DNA of 64,000 nt from Caprella mutica (Eukaryota > Arthropoda > Malacostraca > Amphipoda > Caprellidae), in NCBI GenBank assembly GCA_947561585.1, contig CANNZV010000520.1:62001-126000 (forward strand). The letters are read 5' to 3'. Under the pieces are notes generated by a model. That model worked only from the letters and a program-made list of their open reading frames with translations, did no database searches and was not told the DNA's origin. Both the position numbers and the translations under genes were made by a program. Numbering within the stretch: the first letter of the stretch is position 1; each line of letters starts with the position of its first letter. This document shows, piece after piece, positions 11,036 to 23,017 of the stretch.

Positions 11036-12146
11036 TTGCTGTTTTTCACTTATATATGTCTTCTAAACTATTGTGAAATCCCTGAAGTAAACAAGAAGCC
11101 TTTATATCTTCCTCGTAAACTTAGCGATGTGATATCAGCATCCAAAAATAATTAGCTGCAGCGACACTCATTTTCTCTTTTATTTTTACTAAAGAGTAGA
11201 ATCTCTCCAATGAACACATCTCCCACACCATGCTTCTCTCTCACCTGCCTCAATGCAGTAAACTCCACCAGATGATGGCTCAATGTCTCCTCAGCAGCAC
11301 CTCACAGTCTCCCCATCCTCAAACCTCTGTCTCCAGCCAAAGCTTAAACAGTTTCTTCTTTGCCTTTGTAGGCTTTTAAGTGAAATACTAAAAGGCGGAT
11401 TAAATTTTGAAGGCTCTCCCGTACTTTTTCTTGTTACAGAAGCAATGTTTCAATGTCATTTATAACTCAAAATGTATTCAACCAAATTGTCTTAAATTTG
11501 GAACCGAAATGGTCAAAATCGATTGAAGCGACGATGGAGGTACGCGTTCTACGAGTGCCCATTCTTGTGTAATATAATTTGTCCAAAATTCTTTAATCTT
11601 TTATTTTTTTAAATTACTGTAAAATAGCAGGTTGCAGTTGTCTTGGCTCTGTTGCATGGGTTTTTCCTAATTATTCAGTTAAATGTAATATAATGATACC
11701 GACATAACTCGTGATGACTCGAGTGACAATTTTAAAGGAACTTTCTGAAGTAGCTACTACAGGGTATCCATGAAATGTCTTTCCATTGATATAAGATTTT
11801 GAGAAGTCTGTTGACAATATGTCATTTATATCTTCAGAAGTTTTCCTACATACAGTATTATGCCAATTGACTATCATTCTGTTTTCTATTTTTCATATGT
11901 TATCATTTTTTATGGATGTACGCACGGTATTTTTATGATATGTTTAACGGTATTCAGTTTTCAATAATCGTTAGGCACTGACGCCATCGCTGCGATCATC
12001 GTTGACTGATAATCGCAACAATTGATGCATGCAAAACGTACCATAAGACTCCTCTACTGAAAAATGTCTACCAAAATCAAGACTAGAGTATGCCAAAAAA
12101 GTTTATAAATGAGCATGGCATAGTTTTCTTCGACCTCACAACTATA
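11036..12146. other. No gene seen; one Helitron-like scrap
   Basis: The only recognisable piece is a degenerate Helitron-like 3-prime region at 11458-11562 (atttataactcaaaatgtat, then gttctacgagtgccc). It lacks the CTAG end. The rest shows no coding or repeat structure that I can support. Confidence 0.5.
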
Positions 12147-13275
12147 CAGGGTGGGGCGTAAGTTTTGAAACAATTTTTCAAACATTAATATAATTCTTAA
12201 AAATAAGTTCCTAAGTAGGTGATAGGGTTTGAACTATAGTAGAGACACTACATTATGACGTGGCAGTGTTATTTTTTACAAAAATGTAGTCAATTCAAAA
12301 ATGTCAGACAAAAGAGAAGCCATTATTGCTCTACACCGTGCCGGGAAGTCAGATTCCGTCATTTCAAAGACTCTCTCAATAGCGAGATCGACTGTTTGGA
12401 AGTGTGTGAAGCGTTTTAATGAGAGAGGAGACTTGACTGATCGTCCAAGAAGTGGTAGACAACGCTCACAACGCACCAAACAACTGATAATGTGTCCGAT
12501 AGAAGATCAGGAGGAACCCGAAAAGGTCAATACGATTGTTAGCCAAAACAGCTAATGTGAGTCCCAGAACAATGAGAAGAGTTGTCAAAGAAGACCTACA
12601 GATGTCCTCTTTCACCCTCCAAAAGAGACAGACTCTGTCAGAAGCTGCAAAGAAAAAGAGATTGGAGAGAAGCAAAGCACTTCTGAGAGAATTGAAGTCT
12701 GGCACGGCTGGTGAAATTGTTTGGTCTGACGAAAAATTTTCACAGTGGAAATGGCTCACAACCTGAGGAATGACAGAATAATTGGTAAAAGTGCAAAAGA
12801 CATCCCATACAACCAAAAAACTGTCCACAGAACCATGAAACCTGCTTCAGTAATGGTCTGGGCCGCCGTTTCAGAAACTTGGAGATCTCCTTTAATTTTT
12901 GTGGAACAAGGCGCCAAAATCAATGCTAAATGTTATATTGAGAATATTTTGACGCCAATGTTGGAGTCAGCTAAGGATCACTTCGCTAATGACACTCTAT
13001 GGACATTTCAGCAAGACGGCGCGACTTCACATACTGCAAATGTCACTCAAAACTGGTGCTATGACCATCTTCCACGGTTTTGGTCCAAAGAAATGTGGCC
13101 TGCCTGCTCCCCAGATGTTAATCCTATGGACTTTTCGGTATGGTCCATTCATAAATTTATGATTTTTGAATTATTAAAACCCTTATGTAATAATACATAA
13201 CTGTAAATTATTAAATATATTTTTCGTTGGATTATAATATGCACTTTCATTTGCTTCCAAACTTACGCCCCACCC
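12147..13275 (+). mobile_element. Mariner-type DNA transposon (DD37D), degraded
   Basis: The termini are inverted repeats: left cagggtggggcgtaagtttt, right in reverse gggtggggcgtaagtttgga. They are flanked by TA on both sides (12145-12146 and 13276-13277), the target duplication of Tc1/mariner elements. The right end lacks the first two bases of the left TIR. Length is 1129 bp, slightly short for the superfamily. A frameshifted transposase lies inside in the same orientation. A second, older copy of the 5-prime half lies at 28455-28842. Confidence 0.9.
12301..13200 (+). pseudogene. Mariner transposase, DD37D (maT-like), frameshifted
   Basis: The N-terminal helix-turn-helix is clear (residues such as SIARSTVWKCVKRFNERG at about 12382-12435), followed by a basic hinge (DRPRSGRQRS). 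After a frameshift near 12540 come the block around the first catalytic Asp (IVWSDEKFS, about 12715-12740) and, after another shift near 12750, the second Asp in FQQDGATSHTA and the third in CSPDVNPMDF. I count 37 residues between the last two aspartates, the DD37D signature of the maT group. The C-terminus is short and runs into a stop soon after the third Asp. Two frameshifts make it inactive. Confidence 0.88.
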
Positions 13276-13518
13276 TATGGTCAGATGAGCCCAAAATCGA
13301 TCATTTGTCCATAATGATGGGGATATTTTTTAACGGTGGGTTAGGAACCATTGAAAAGATGACGGAAGAAATAATGGAACCAAATTCAGGGAAAATTATA
13401 GAAAATATGGTACTCTCTGATGATCTGAGGTTCCAGCACGACATCGATTCAATACATACAGTGATCAATGATCATAACTAAGAAATGATTCGAAGATCTG
13501 GGAATTCATGTTTTAATG

Positions 13519-14104
13519 CAGGCAGGTCCCGCGTTTATTATCAAATCACGACTCAGTTTTATTACCAAATGGTAATAAGAGTATAAGACCGGGGTGTGTC
13601 ACAAGAACTATATAAATGTTTCTCATTTGACATAATGAGAGAAAATAGTTCGAGTTCCAGTGTTTGTTGCCAGAATTGGTTGATTCTCTGTGATGAAAGT
13701 TCAAAAGTGTAGCGAATTTATTAATGGTTTTAAAATTCAACCGTAGCTTTACTCTCACACAGTACAGATGAGTAATTAATAGATAATTTGATTTATATAA
13801 CTGTGTTACATTGAAAAAACAGTAATTTTATGCTCTGCGAAATATATTTTGTTTGAAGTCCCAAGTTATTTATTGATTCTACTTTTTCGGACAGGAAGAA
13901 AAGAAAATATAATAATCATTATTTTATTTTTATTTCAATTGGTATCATGGATGCCATTAAAAATAAATTTAAACAATGATTATTATATGAAAATATTTAC
14001 GTGTTTGAAAATATAGAACCGTGCGATAACACGGAACTAACCCAAAAATGGAAAATGGGATATGTTGATTTTCTGAACCAATTGCTTCTAATAACCTCAT
14101 CTTA
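13519..14104 (-). repeat. Dispersed repeat related to 4551-4960
   Basis: The right part (13880-14104), read on the minus strand, matches 4680-4960: ttagttccgtgttatcgcac, then a block with tcaattggtatca. The left edge (caggcaggtcccgcg) resembles 4551. No coding sequence is seen. Confidence 0.55.
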
Positions 14105-14110
14105 ATAATA

Positions 14111-14901
14111 CAGGGTCCGCTAAAAAGTAGCCAACGCAAAAAAATATCCGATTTAAAAAGGCTGTAATATGTAAACTATTATAGCTAGAAAACTGAAATA
14201 GGATTCATTTAAAAGATAAGAATTTCAAATTTCACTTGATATCATTCATAAATGAAGAAGATATACAGGCACATCTTTAGAGCTTTAATTTCAATAGCGG
14301 TTTATTATCCCAAGAAAGGTACAATTACCAGTGGAACAGAGAAAACTTATCCTTGTGGAGATATTCAAAAATGGATCCGAGATGACTACAATGTATCGAT
14401 TTTAAGCAATACATGTAACATTATTATGTGTGATAATAGCTGAATGACATTACGTCACGTGATATCCACGGTGCAGTTCGTAATTTAAATAAAATAAATT
14501 CAGGCCATGAAAAAGCAGCAAGGACAGAAACATCATTAACATGGTTAGAGAAATTTAGAAATCGAAGATTAAACGAAATCAGTGAGAAATTTATCTGCGA
14601 GACATAAATAAAGAACTTTTGTTCATTTAATCTTAAAATGTCATGGAACACATTTATTTGACACTTTTTTGAATGGAATACCATCAAGAACCTATGCTAA
14701 TACTCTACACAGAATGTGATGGAAAACGTTTTTCGTCTTGATAAGTCTATTGAGTCTGGTGGTGGCTTTGCAATACTAAATTTATAATCATATTAAACTT
14801 TGAAATATTATCTTAAAAATGAAACCTATTTCAATCGTCTAGCTGTGATAGTTAACAAATTACAACCCTTTTGAATCGGCAACTTTTTTGCAGACAACCT
14901 G
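14111..14901. mobile_element. TA-flanked TIR element of 791 bp
   Basis: TIRs of about 100 bp: the left begins cagggtccgctaaaaagtag, the right in reverse begins caggttgtctgcaaaaaagt. Both continue through gaaataggattcatttaaaa-type blocks. TA lies at 14109-14110 and 14902-14903. The interior has short open frames without transposase motifs. A degenerate relative is at 21274-21806. Probably a Tc1/mariner-type MITE. Confidence 0.75.
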
Positions 14902-14903
14902 TA

Positions 14904-16212
14904 ATTTTGATGTTTATTGTAGTTTCCAGGAAACCTCACAAATTTGTCTCTGTTTTCTGTCTATGAACGGTGATAACATCGATACATGCAACACAATTAT
15001 TGCCACTTTTATAATAGCAGGGTGTAATACAAGTGGGGCCTACCTGTATTGCTGCAGCCAATCATAAGACTTCATTTTTTTAAATTTGTGGTGAATTTTG
15101 AAGAGACAGATTAGTTAAGGACACCCCTCCAACCTGCACCTACTATAGACTATTCATTATTGGGATGGTAGGCGCTATATATTATACCTCTGGTAACAAA
15201 CAAAAAGCATAATGAATAAATATTTCATTAGATAAATTAACTGTTATAATTGACCCTAACTGATTGGCTCCGACTGAATGATTGACCCTGACTGAATGAT
15301 TGACCCTGACTGAATGATTGACCCTGACGATTCATCCGTCGCTTCTGCTGAATGGTTAGCTGTTTTTATGATTGACTCGGGCTTAGTGCGGTTTCCAATG
15401 ATTGGCACAGCTTTGTCGGTTATATATTTCAATGTTACTTCGGATGTAACAATTTACAAAACATATAATTCAGTGCATTCATAAACATTTGAAATTAGAT
15501 GTGAAATATTATTGACCTTACATACATAATATTATTACCTTCGCAATCTTGCAGAAGGTTATATTTTCATTTAAAATATTTCGATCGATTTATCCTCATG
15601 AGTGGATGATTCGTAAACACTTTTCAAAGTGGTAATACCTACCTATACTTTTTAGACTCCTTGTCCACTGGAATAATAAAGATTAATTGATTGCTATTGA
15701 GAAAAATACCTTTAATGCAGGATTTTGGAGAATTTCAAATAGAATTGATTCATCGTTATTTTCATTTTGTTTTATTATTGTGTTCGTAGAATTTTTATAA
15801 AACGAATCCGTTTTATATTGTTAAATAGTGATCATTATTTTGTCACTCAAAAACAATATTGTTGTTACTTAGTTTATAATATAAAACCATCTAAATAGTA
15901 TTCAATTGATAGTCCTGAAGCACACCCATTAATGAATATTCTCCTGTAGAACAGAGGCTTGACTTCCAGTTAGATCATCTACTTTAATTTGAAAGTCTTC
16001 ATTGCGTGCAATGTTTCTACTTTAACCAAAGCAAGCCTGTTAGAATGAACTCTATTCCTTCTCTACACATTAGTGAAAAGTTACTACAGCAGCATTGGAA
16101 AGACGCAAAGTTAGAAATGAGAGGAGTGTCACGATTGTAGGTATGAAACTTGAAATGAAGAGGCACTTACATGTTACTTATTTTAAATATAATATTATAT
16201 TATATTTATATT
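14904..16212. other. No gene seen
   Basis: AT-rich sequence. It contains about four copies of an 18-bp unit (ctgactgaatgattgacc) at 15267-15335 and nothing else that I recognise. Confidence 0.5.
15267..15335 (+). repeat. Small 18-bp tandem repeat
   Basis: About four copies of tgaccctgactgaatgat. The core gactgaatgatt is reminiscent of the 18-bp leader repeat of the Gypsy element (52425-52617), but I would not claim homology. Confidence 0.75.
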
Positions 16213-17450
16213 GACTTTACTACTTATCTCTGTCTTACTAGTTATCTTTGCCTTTACTAGTTATCTTTGCTTTTACTAGTTATCTTTGCCTTTACTAGTT
16301 ATCTTTGCCTTTACTACTTATCTCTGTCTTACTAGTTATCTTTGCCTTTACTAGTTATCTTTGCTTTTACTAGTTATCTTTGCCTTTACTACTTATCTCT
16401 GTCTTACTAGATATCTTTGCTTTTACTAGTTATCTTTGCCTTTACTAGTTATCAATTGCCTTTACTAGTTATCTTTGCCTTTACTAGTTATCTTTGCCTT
16501 TACTAGTTATCTTTGCCTTTACTAGTTATCTTTGCCTTTACTAGTTATCTTTACCTTTACTAGTTATCTTTGCCTTTACTAGTTATCTTTGCCTTTACTA
16601 GTTATCTATTGCCCTTACTAGTTATCTTTACCTTAACTAGTTATCTTTGCTTTTACTAGTTATCTTTGTCTTTACTAGCTATCTTTGCCTTTACTAGTTA
16701 TCATTGTCTTTACTAGTTATCTTTGCTTTTACTAGTTATCTTTGCCATTACTAGTTATCTATTGCCTTTACTAGTTATCTTTGCCTCTATAATAGTTATC
16801 TTTGCCATTACTAGTTATCTCTGTCTTTACTAGATATCTTTACCTATACTAGTTATCTTTGCCTTTACTAGTTATCTTTGCCTTTACTAGTTATCTTTGC
16901 GTTTATTAGTTATCTTTGTCTTTACTAGTTATCTTTGCCTTTAATAGTTATATTTACCTTTACTAGATATCTTTGTTTTAACTAGTTATCTTTGTCTTAA
17001 CTAGTTATCTTAGCCTTTACTAGTTATCATTGTCTTTACTAGTTATCTTTGCTTTTACTAGTTATCTTTGCCATTACTAGTTATCTATTGCCTTTACTAG
17101 TTATCATTGTCTTTACTAGTTATCTTTGCTTTTACTAGTTATCTTTGCCATTACTAGTTATCTATTGCCTTTACTAGTTATCTTTGCCTCTATAATAGTT
17201 ATCTTTGCCATTACTAGTTATCTCTGTCTTTACTAGATATCTTTACCTATACTAGTTATCTTTGCCTTTACTAGTTATCTTTGCCTTTACTAGTTATCTT
17301 TGCGTTTATTAGTTATCTTTGTCTTTACTAGTTATCTTTGCCTTTAATAGTTATATTTACCTTTACTAGATATCTTTGTTTTAACTAGTTATCTTTGTCT
17401 TAACTAGTTATCTTAGCCTTTACTAGTTATCTTTGTCTTTACTAGTTATT
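16213..17450 (+). repeat. 19-bp satellite (actagttatctttgccttt), with higher-order duplication
   Basis: About 65 units of 19-20 bp. Variant units (tctattgcc, ctctataatag, tgcgtttattag) recur in the same order about 403 bp apart, for example tcattgtctttactag at 16701 and 17104. This shows that a block of about 21 units was duplicated. Each unit carries CTAG. Confidence 0.95.
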
Positions 17451-17563
17451 ACAATTATCTGAATTTAAAACTCGAGATATTGGCCTAACTTAGTAATTGT
17501 AACGGTTAAAGTAAAGTAATTGAACTGTAAAATAAACAATACGAGGTTACTGTTTTAATTACA

Positions 17564-17714
17564 CTAGGGTAAGTTCCGAGTTACCGGACAGTTCCATATT
17601 TTCGATCATTAAGAATAAAGTATACCTACAATAACTAGTATTTAACTATAATTATAAACTAAACCTTCATGATAGAAAATGTGGAACCGACCAATAACTC
17701 GAAATTCACCCTAG
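17564..17714. mobile_element. 151-bp MITE (ctagggtaagttccgagtta family)
   Basis: TIRs of about 45 bp: left ctagggtaagttccgagtta..., right in reverse ctagggtgaatttcgagtta..., both continuing into gttccayattttc. Relatives or partial copies are at 4757-4934, 13880-14045, 39812-40034 and 57051-57094. Non-coding. Confidence 0.7.
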
Positions 17715-18015
17715 TTTGAGCGACACCTACTCTATATATTGTTAGTTATATTTAAAAAAAATTCATAAAGGTATTAGAATCTAGGATACTAGTGAAGAAT
17801 ACATCTCTCATTTTTTATTTAGTGCTTCTAGGTATAATCTACTACTACCAAGACAGATTTAAATCTTATAGACATGAACATATTTTCCATTAATTCCTGT
17901 TCCATCTTTTAATTATGAAATATAAACTTTATGATTTGAAGTCTCTTGGTGATCATTACTATTCTGATTATTATCTTACTATAACCAAAATCATTAGCAT
18001 ATTAATTCCATTTCA

Positions 18016-18225
18016 GACGTGCATCCTTTGGAGACCAGTTTAGATGAATTTTCGCATGTTCTTTCAAGGAAGAGTAACAACAAGAAAGACTACGCAAATG
18101 GAGTGAGAGAGACAGTCTTTTCTTTTGAAGAAGAATCCGAACAAGGTTCTGTAGGGCCATGCCTCTCCTCTTTATCATTTTTTATTTGTGAATTAGAAAT
18201 ATTATTTATCTTTATCTTTCTATAA
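18016..18225 (+). CDS. Possible terminal exon of an unidentified host gene
   Basis: The sequence ttccatttcag at 18006-18016 looks like a 3-prime splice site and opens directly into a frame of about 69 codons ending at 18225. The first part is polar and charged, with serine- and glutamate-rich stretches (LETSLDEFSHVLSRKSNNKK, then FSFEEESEQGS). It then ends in a hydrophobic tail of about 22 residues (SFFICELEILFIFIFL). Unlike most short frames in the window this is not inside a repeat, and AATAAA follows at 18377-18382. The hydrophobic tail could equally be intron read-through after a real donor. I do not recognise a family; it may be chance. Confidence 0.28.
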   Translation, partial: DVHPLETSLDEFSHVLSRKSNNKKDYANGVRETVFSFEEESEQGSVGPCLSSLSFFICELEILFIFIFL

Positions 18226-18376
18226 TAGTAATAACTTAAGCTTGAACTGAAAAAAAATATTCAGAAATCGGGTAGGTTATTGTGAAATTTTACTCTCAAT
18301 CTTCGTTATTTAGCTGCATTAAATGATTGTTAACATGTATAATATTCATTTATGTTATGATTCATGAGTATATTTA

Positions 18377-18382
18377 AATAAA
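18377..18382 (+). promoter_or_regulatory. Possible polyadenylation signal
   Basis: An AATAAA lies about 150 bp after the stop of the possible exon. Such hexamers are frequent by chance in AT-rich DNA. Confidence 0.2.
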
Positions 18383-18937
18383 GTGGCCTCTGTTTCCCAC
18401 AACTTTCATTATCCTAATCAATATAATATGTAGTCTATAAAGCCTAGTTAGCAACAGGCCATCATAACTAATAATTATTACCGATATGAAACTCCTCTGG
18501 ATGTTCCATTTATATCCTATAAAGCAGAACCGAACATCCCTATCACATCCTCCCCAAACATACATATCCTCTGCTGATTATCAGGTTAGTTCCTGAGAGG
18601 AGTTCCTCCGCACTTTACAAAAACGGAACACCTCTCGAACTCCGCACAGGACATACAGGGGATGTGCGATGAAGAATTCCACGGGATGTACTCCGGGATG
18701 TACTACGGGATGTACTCCATAAATTGTTACTTGAGTGAAAGTTTCATCGAAAATAATTTTAAGCTGAGAAAAATCGACGAAGAATCAAAAATCTAATTAG
18801 AATACTGGGTACAAAATTTCAGTTATAATGTAACACCATATTATCTTTATTAAGAATCAGCTTATTATTATCCCAGTATATTTTATGATAACAAAATCGG
18901 TGAAAATTTTTTTTGATTCATTTAGTAGTGGTTATAA

Positions 18938-20205
18938 CACCACCCGAACTTTATTGGAGCGTACCTTGAACGTAAGGAGAATAAACCAAATTTCGACAAC
19001 GCACGTTACCGCACACAAAATGGAAAACCAATCATGGTAACGCGAGCGTTGATCGAGCAGATTTCTACGAGTGTGGACGTTGGGTCGGCTGGGGATTAAC
19101 TTTGGTATAGCGGTATACTGCTTTTGACTTCGGAGCTGAGTGGATGAAATTTATCAGAAATTCTGATATAGAGTTTTGATATAAATCGAAAGTTGAAGTT
19201 CATCAATTGAGACCCGGTCACACCGGAGGATATTTGTTGGAGCGTTCCTGAAGCGAGGGCAAAAATCATCACCACTTGGTAACGTTCACCAGAAGTTCGC
19301 CACCGTTCAGGTAACGCCGTATACGCTCGACCACCGCTTGTGTTCACTCCTACCGCTCTGAATGTTTTGAACTGCACATAATATCAAATATTACAAGAGT
19401 TAAGGAGCGTTATTTTTTCCGCTCCGAAAAATTCACCACATCCCCAGCAACGCCCAGTTAAAGTTTGCACCATTAGACGCAAGTTCGTGGACGTTTGGGT
19501 CTGCAACTACAACGCAGAAATCGTAAATACTGGACCACCGGTGCTTCGCCAGCATTTTGAACGTTGCACAATCTTTGATGAGCGGTTGAAAGCGTTTCAC
19601 TCACGGACACAAGTTTGTCGAACTTTCTTCAGGCGTTGAAGCAGTGATTCATTGCGCTGATGAACTTTGGTTGACGTTGGTATGGAGCTCGCACAGCGCC
19701 TTACTGCCAAACCAACGCTCGCTGCCGTTAGGCTAACTCTATAGCAACGCCGGCTTCAGCGGTGCACCGCTATGGCACCGCCGGTATTATCGATTTTTAC
19801 CATTTCTGCTTGCTGACGAGCCCACAAATTCGGAAAAATATAGCAATGCTCTACCATAGCTTGTACAACGTTTAGTCACCGCCCGCACAAAGCTGGCGAA
19901 GCACCGTTCACAATTTCTGCATTGCTTAGCGGAGCAAAGCATCCACAAACTTACGTCTAGCGGTGCCAATCTTTGACTGGGCGTTGTTGGGGCGATGTTG
20001 AACTTTGCGTATAGGAAAAATACCGTTACTCAACGCTCAAAATGTGTTGTGCAGCTTAAAACCTTCGGAGCGTTGAGAGAACATAAGCGGTAACTGAGCC
20101 TACACGGCGTTGCTATAACGACGACCAACTTCTGTGAACGGTAACGAGCAGTGAAGAATTTTTTTCACCGCTCAAGTAGTGCCCCAACAAAGTTCGGGCG
20201 GTGTG
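18938..20205. mobile_element. GC-rich TIR element, 1268 bp
   Basis: The left end starts caccacccgaactttattgg, the right end in reverse cacaccgcccgaactttgtt. Related motifs recur inside (gtcacaccggaggatatttg at about 19211). The interior is built of many degenerate copies of gcgttg, gttcgtggacgtt and ccaccgctt-like blocks, so most of it seems to be a decayed internal repeat. GC content is well above the neighbourhood. No transposase motif and no clear TSD. Superfamily unknown. Confidence 0.6.
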
Positions 20206-20215
20206 ACCTAGGCGG

Positions 20216-20862
20216 GGACCATCCCATATTTTGAAAACTTTTTTTATTAATGAAGCTACGGTTCTGAAACTTGTTACTCATATTTAAAATTGAATTCCCT
20301 ATCCTTTTTGTTCGTGGCATTTTTTCGATTCGACCCATAGAAAACAAGTTATTCGAATTTTGAACGTTTTTCGACTTTTTTTGAAAGCGTCTAAGGCTCA
20401 ATTTTAGTTAAAGCTACGGCATTGCATTTTTTTGCATTTAATTCTCTAGAGGATGGTCTAGAACTGATGATCGAGTTTTGTTCCAATTTCTGATTATTTT
20501 TCGAAATATTAAAAACAAACAAAAAAAAAAAAACTTTTTTTTTAATTTAATATTTCTAAAAATAATTTGAAATTCGAACAAAACTCAATCATTAGTTCTA
20601 GACAATTTCTTGGAGATTCGAATGCAAAAAACCGCAATGCCGTAGCTTCAACCAAAAACAAGGAGTTGATGTTTGAATACCAAAATTTGTAGAATTTGAA
20701 GTGCCTCAAAATGCCATTCAAAGTTATTGGGGGACCGACCATGTGTTTTGAACGAAAATTTATCAATGAAACTTGGTACCCATATTTAAAACTGAATTCC
20801 CTATCGTTTTTGTTCAGGGCATTTTTTCGATTAGACCCATAGAAAACGAGTTATTCGAACTA
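20216..20862. repeat. Direct repeat pair enclosing an inverted repeat
   Basis: About 130 bp at 20216-20370 (gaattccctatcctttttgt, then cattttttcgattcgaccca) recurs in direct orientation at 20731-20862. Between them, 20405-20515 and 20555-20657 are inverted copies (shared gctacggcattgca and tctagaactgatgatcgag). A small composite element is likely; no coding sequence. Confidence 0.65.
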
Positions 20863-21273
20863 ACAGAGCGCTATACCCATCCCCCTCTCCCCAGGGGCAT
20901 AGCGTCACACAGGCACACTCTAGAGTTCTGATTTTTTGTACAATCATATATAAGGTTATTTGGTACCTATTTATGAAATAAAAAATAAATGATACAATAC
21001 AGATATTTTTCCGGGGATGATCCCCTTAAGAGTTGGAAATGATATCATGAATGAAGTCATCTATTCGACTTACAGTGTAGAAAAAAAGAGAAAAGCTACT
21101 CGGTAAATATAGTCACTGAAGACTGTACGATTGACACTGATAGTATATACTAAATATGAGGTGATATGAAATTAAAAACACAATTCTATCAATATCTTTC
21201 TAATGCACACATATGTAGTATTAAATAATATATAAACTTGGCATATGTTATCCAATATACTGGTAATAGGTGA
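20863..21273. other. No gene seen
   Basis: Unassigned AT-rich sequence following the repeat pair. Confidence 0.45.
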
Positions 21274-21806
21274 CAGGGTTTCTGGATGATAATATTTTCC
21301 CCAAAAAAGGAGCCAATTTAAAAGGACTGAAATTTGTAAACTATTATTGCTAGAAGATTGAAATAGGTTTCATTTTGAAGGTAAAAATTCCAAAATTTAT
21401 TGAATAATGAATTTAGGTAACATTTCATAGTCAAACACACATTATTGGACACTTCACAGATGCGATTACAGTTTTTACAGGTAGATTATATATCTCCACA
21501 GTTTATAAAGAAATAGCTTTTTTAAATTTTCAGTTTTTTTTTAAACAGTTTATACAAATTTACAGTTTTTACGAGTTGCTACAATAAATTTCTGAAAATT
21601 ATTATTAAGCAAATTTTTTTCTGGACTTCATTTTTGACCAAGTTCATTGTAGTAGTTGTCACACCTTATTAGTAATCACAAATTAAAAGGAATTTGGTAA
21701 TTAATAGAGAAAAAGATCAAATATTACGAAATATTAAATAATCGATCTTATTGTTCACGAAATATTGTCATTCAAATACCAGGTTGCTATTTTTTTAATC
21801 ACCCTG
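21274..21806. mobile_element. Degenerate relative of the 14111-14901 element
   Basis: The left end cagggtttctgg continues into gtaaactattattgctagaa and gaaataggtttcatttt, which align with 14160-14215. The right end in reverse, cagggtgattaaaaaaatag, matches the left end of the 14111 element, followed by TA. Non-coding. Confidence 0.55.
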
Positions 21807-22286
21807 TACAACAGTTCTGTAATTTTTTGTAATTTTGAAACAACCTACTTTTTTTCCATCCTAGAATCAGTCAGTTTTTTAAATTTAAAACACATTAATT
21901 TTCTATTTGAAAAAATAAATGAAGACTAATAACTGAATAAATTGGATTAGTCAATTTCTATCGAAAATATATGAACAAAAATAGATAGAAATATCTCAGT
22001 TTTATGTAATTATTATTTTCATCGGAAATAAAATTCTTCTTCAACCAAATGATATCATAATTGATTACCTCAGCTCATTATAATTGGAAATGAAAACATT
22101 GGAAGATAATAACTAGGATAGAGGGTGCATAAATGACTGCTGTAATGTGAAATTTGACTTAGCTAAACCGATTTAAAAGATAAACAAATAAACCTTGTTG
22201 CACAGTGAAACATGTTTATATATATAGTACATACTGTACTTTTTGGTGCAGTAAAGTAAACAAAGATGTCATTGAAAAGACAACGA
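21807..22286. other. No gene seen
   Basis: AT-rich sequence before a block of three minisatellites; no recognisable element. Confidence 0.45.
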
Positions 22287-22683
22287 CTGTATAGTGTGCA
22301 TTAACTGACTGCAGTGACTGTATAGTGTGCATTGACTGACTGCAGTGACTGTATGGTGTGCATTGACTGACTGCACTGACTGTATAGTGTGCATTGACTG
22401 ACTGCACTGACTGTATGGTGTGCATTGACTGACTGGAGTGACTGCATAGTGTGCATTGACTGACTGCAGTGACTGTATGGTGTGCATTGACTGACTGCAG
22501 AGACTGTATAGTGTGCATTGACTTACTGCAGAGACTGTATAGTGTGCATTGACTGACTGCACTGACTGTATGGTGTGCATTGACTGACTGCACTGACTGT
22601 ATGGTGTGCATTGACTGACTGCACTGACTGTATGGTGTGCATTGACTGACTGCAGTGACTGTATGGTGTGCATTGACTGACTG
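22287..22683 (+). repeat. 31-bp minisatellite
   Basis: About 13 copies of a unit starting actgtatggtgtgcattgac. Because 31 is not a multiple of three and units lack stops, several frames on the minus strand stay open for about 130 codons. These are repeat artefacts, not genes. Confidence 0.95.
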
Positions 22684-22715
22684 CTTGCATACTTTGTAGA
22701 GTCTTTTACTACGTC

Positions 22716-22905
22716 ATCACTAGTTACCTCGTCATCACTAGTTACCTCGTAATCACTAGTTACCTCGTCATCACTAGTTACCTCGTCATCACTAGTTACC
22801 TCGTCATCACTAGTTACCTCGTCATCACTAGTTAGCTCGTCATCACTAGTTACCTCGTTATCACTAGTTACCTCGTTATCACTAGTTACCTAGTTATCAC
22901 TATAG
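22716..22905 (+). repeat. 18-bp minisatellite (ctagttacctcgtcatca)
   Basis: About ten copies with small variants (cgtaatca, cgttatca). Each unit contains actagtta, the core also present in the 19-bp, 20-bp and 29-bp arrays elsewhere. Confidence 0.9.
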
Positions 22906-23017
22906 TGGTGTTCTCTCATTTTATTTTCCTCATCACCATCTATAATGGGGAGAGAATTAATGACTCACCTCGCTACCATCTATCGATCATCTATCAGTTT
23001 GTCTCATTAGGGGAGTA

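Larger units (their letters stand above)
17715..18937. other. Mostly unassigned; possible exon
   Basis: Apart from the possible exon at 18016-18225 and a downstream AATAAA, I see only a short repeat, gggatgtactcc, three times at about 18680-18720. No transposon ends recognised. Confidence 0.45.

Noticed and set aside
14252..14443. 63-codon frame inside the TA-flanked element
   Set aside because: Considered as a transposase remnant, but no helix-turn-helix or DDE motif can be read.
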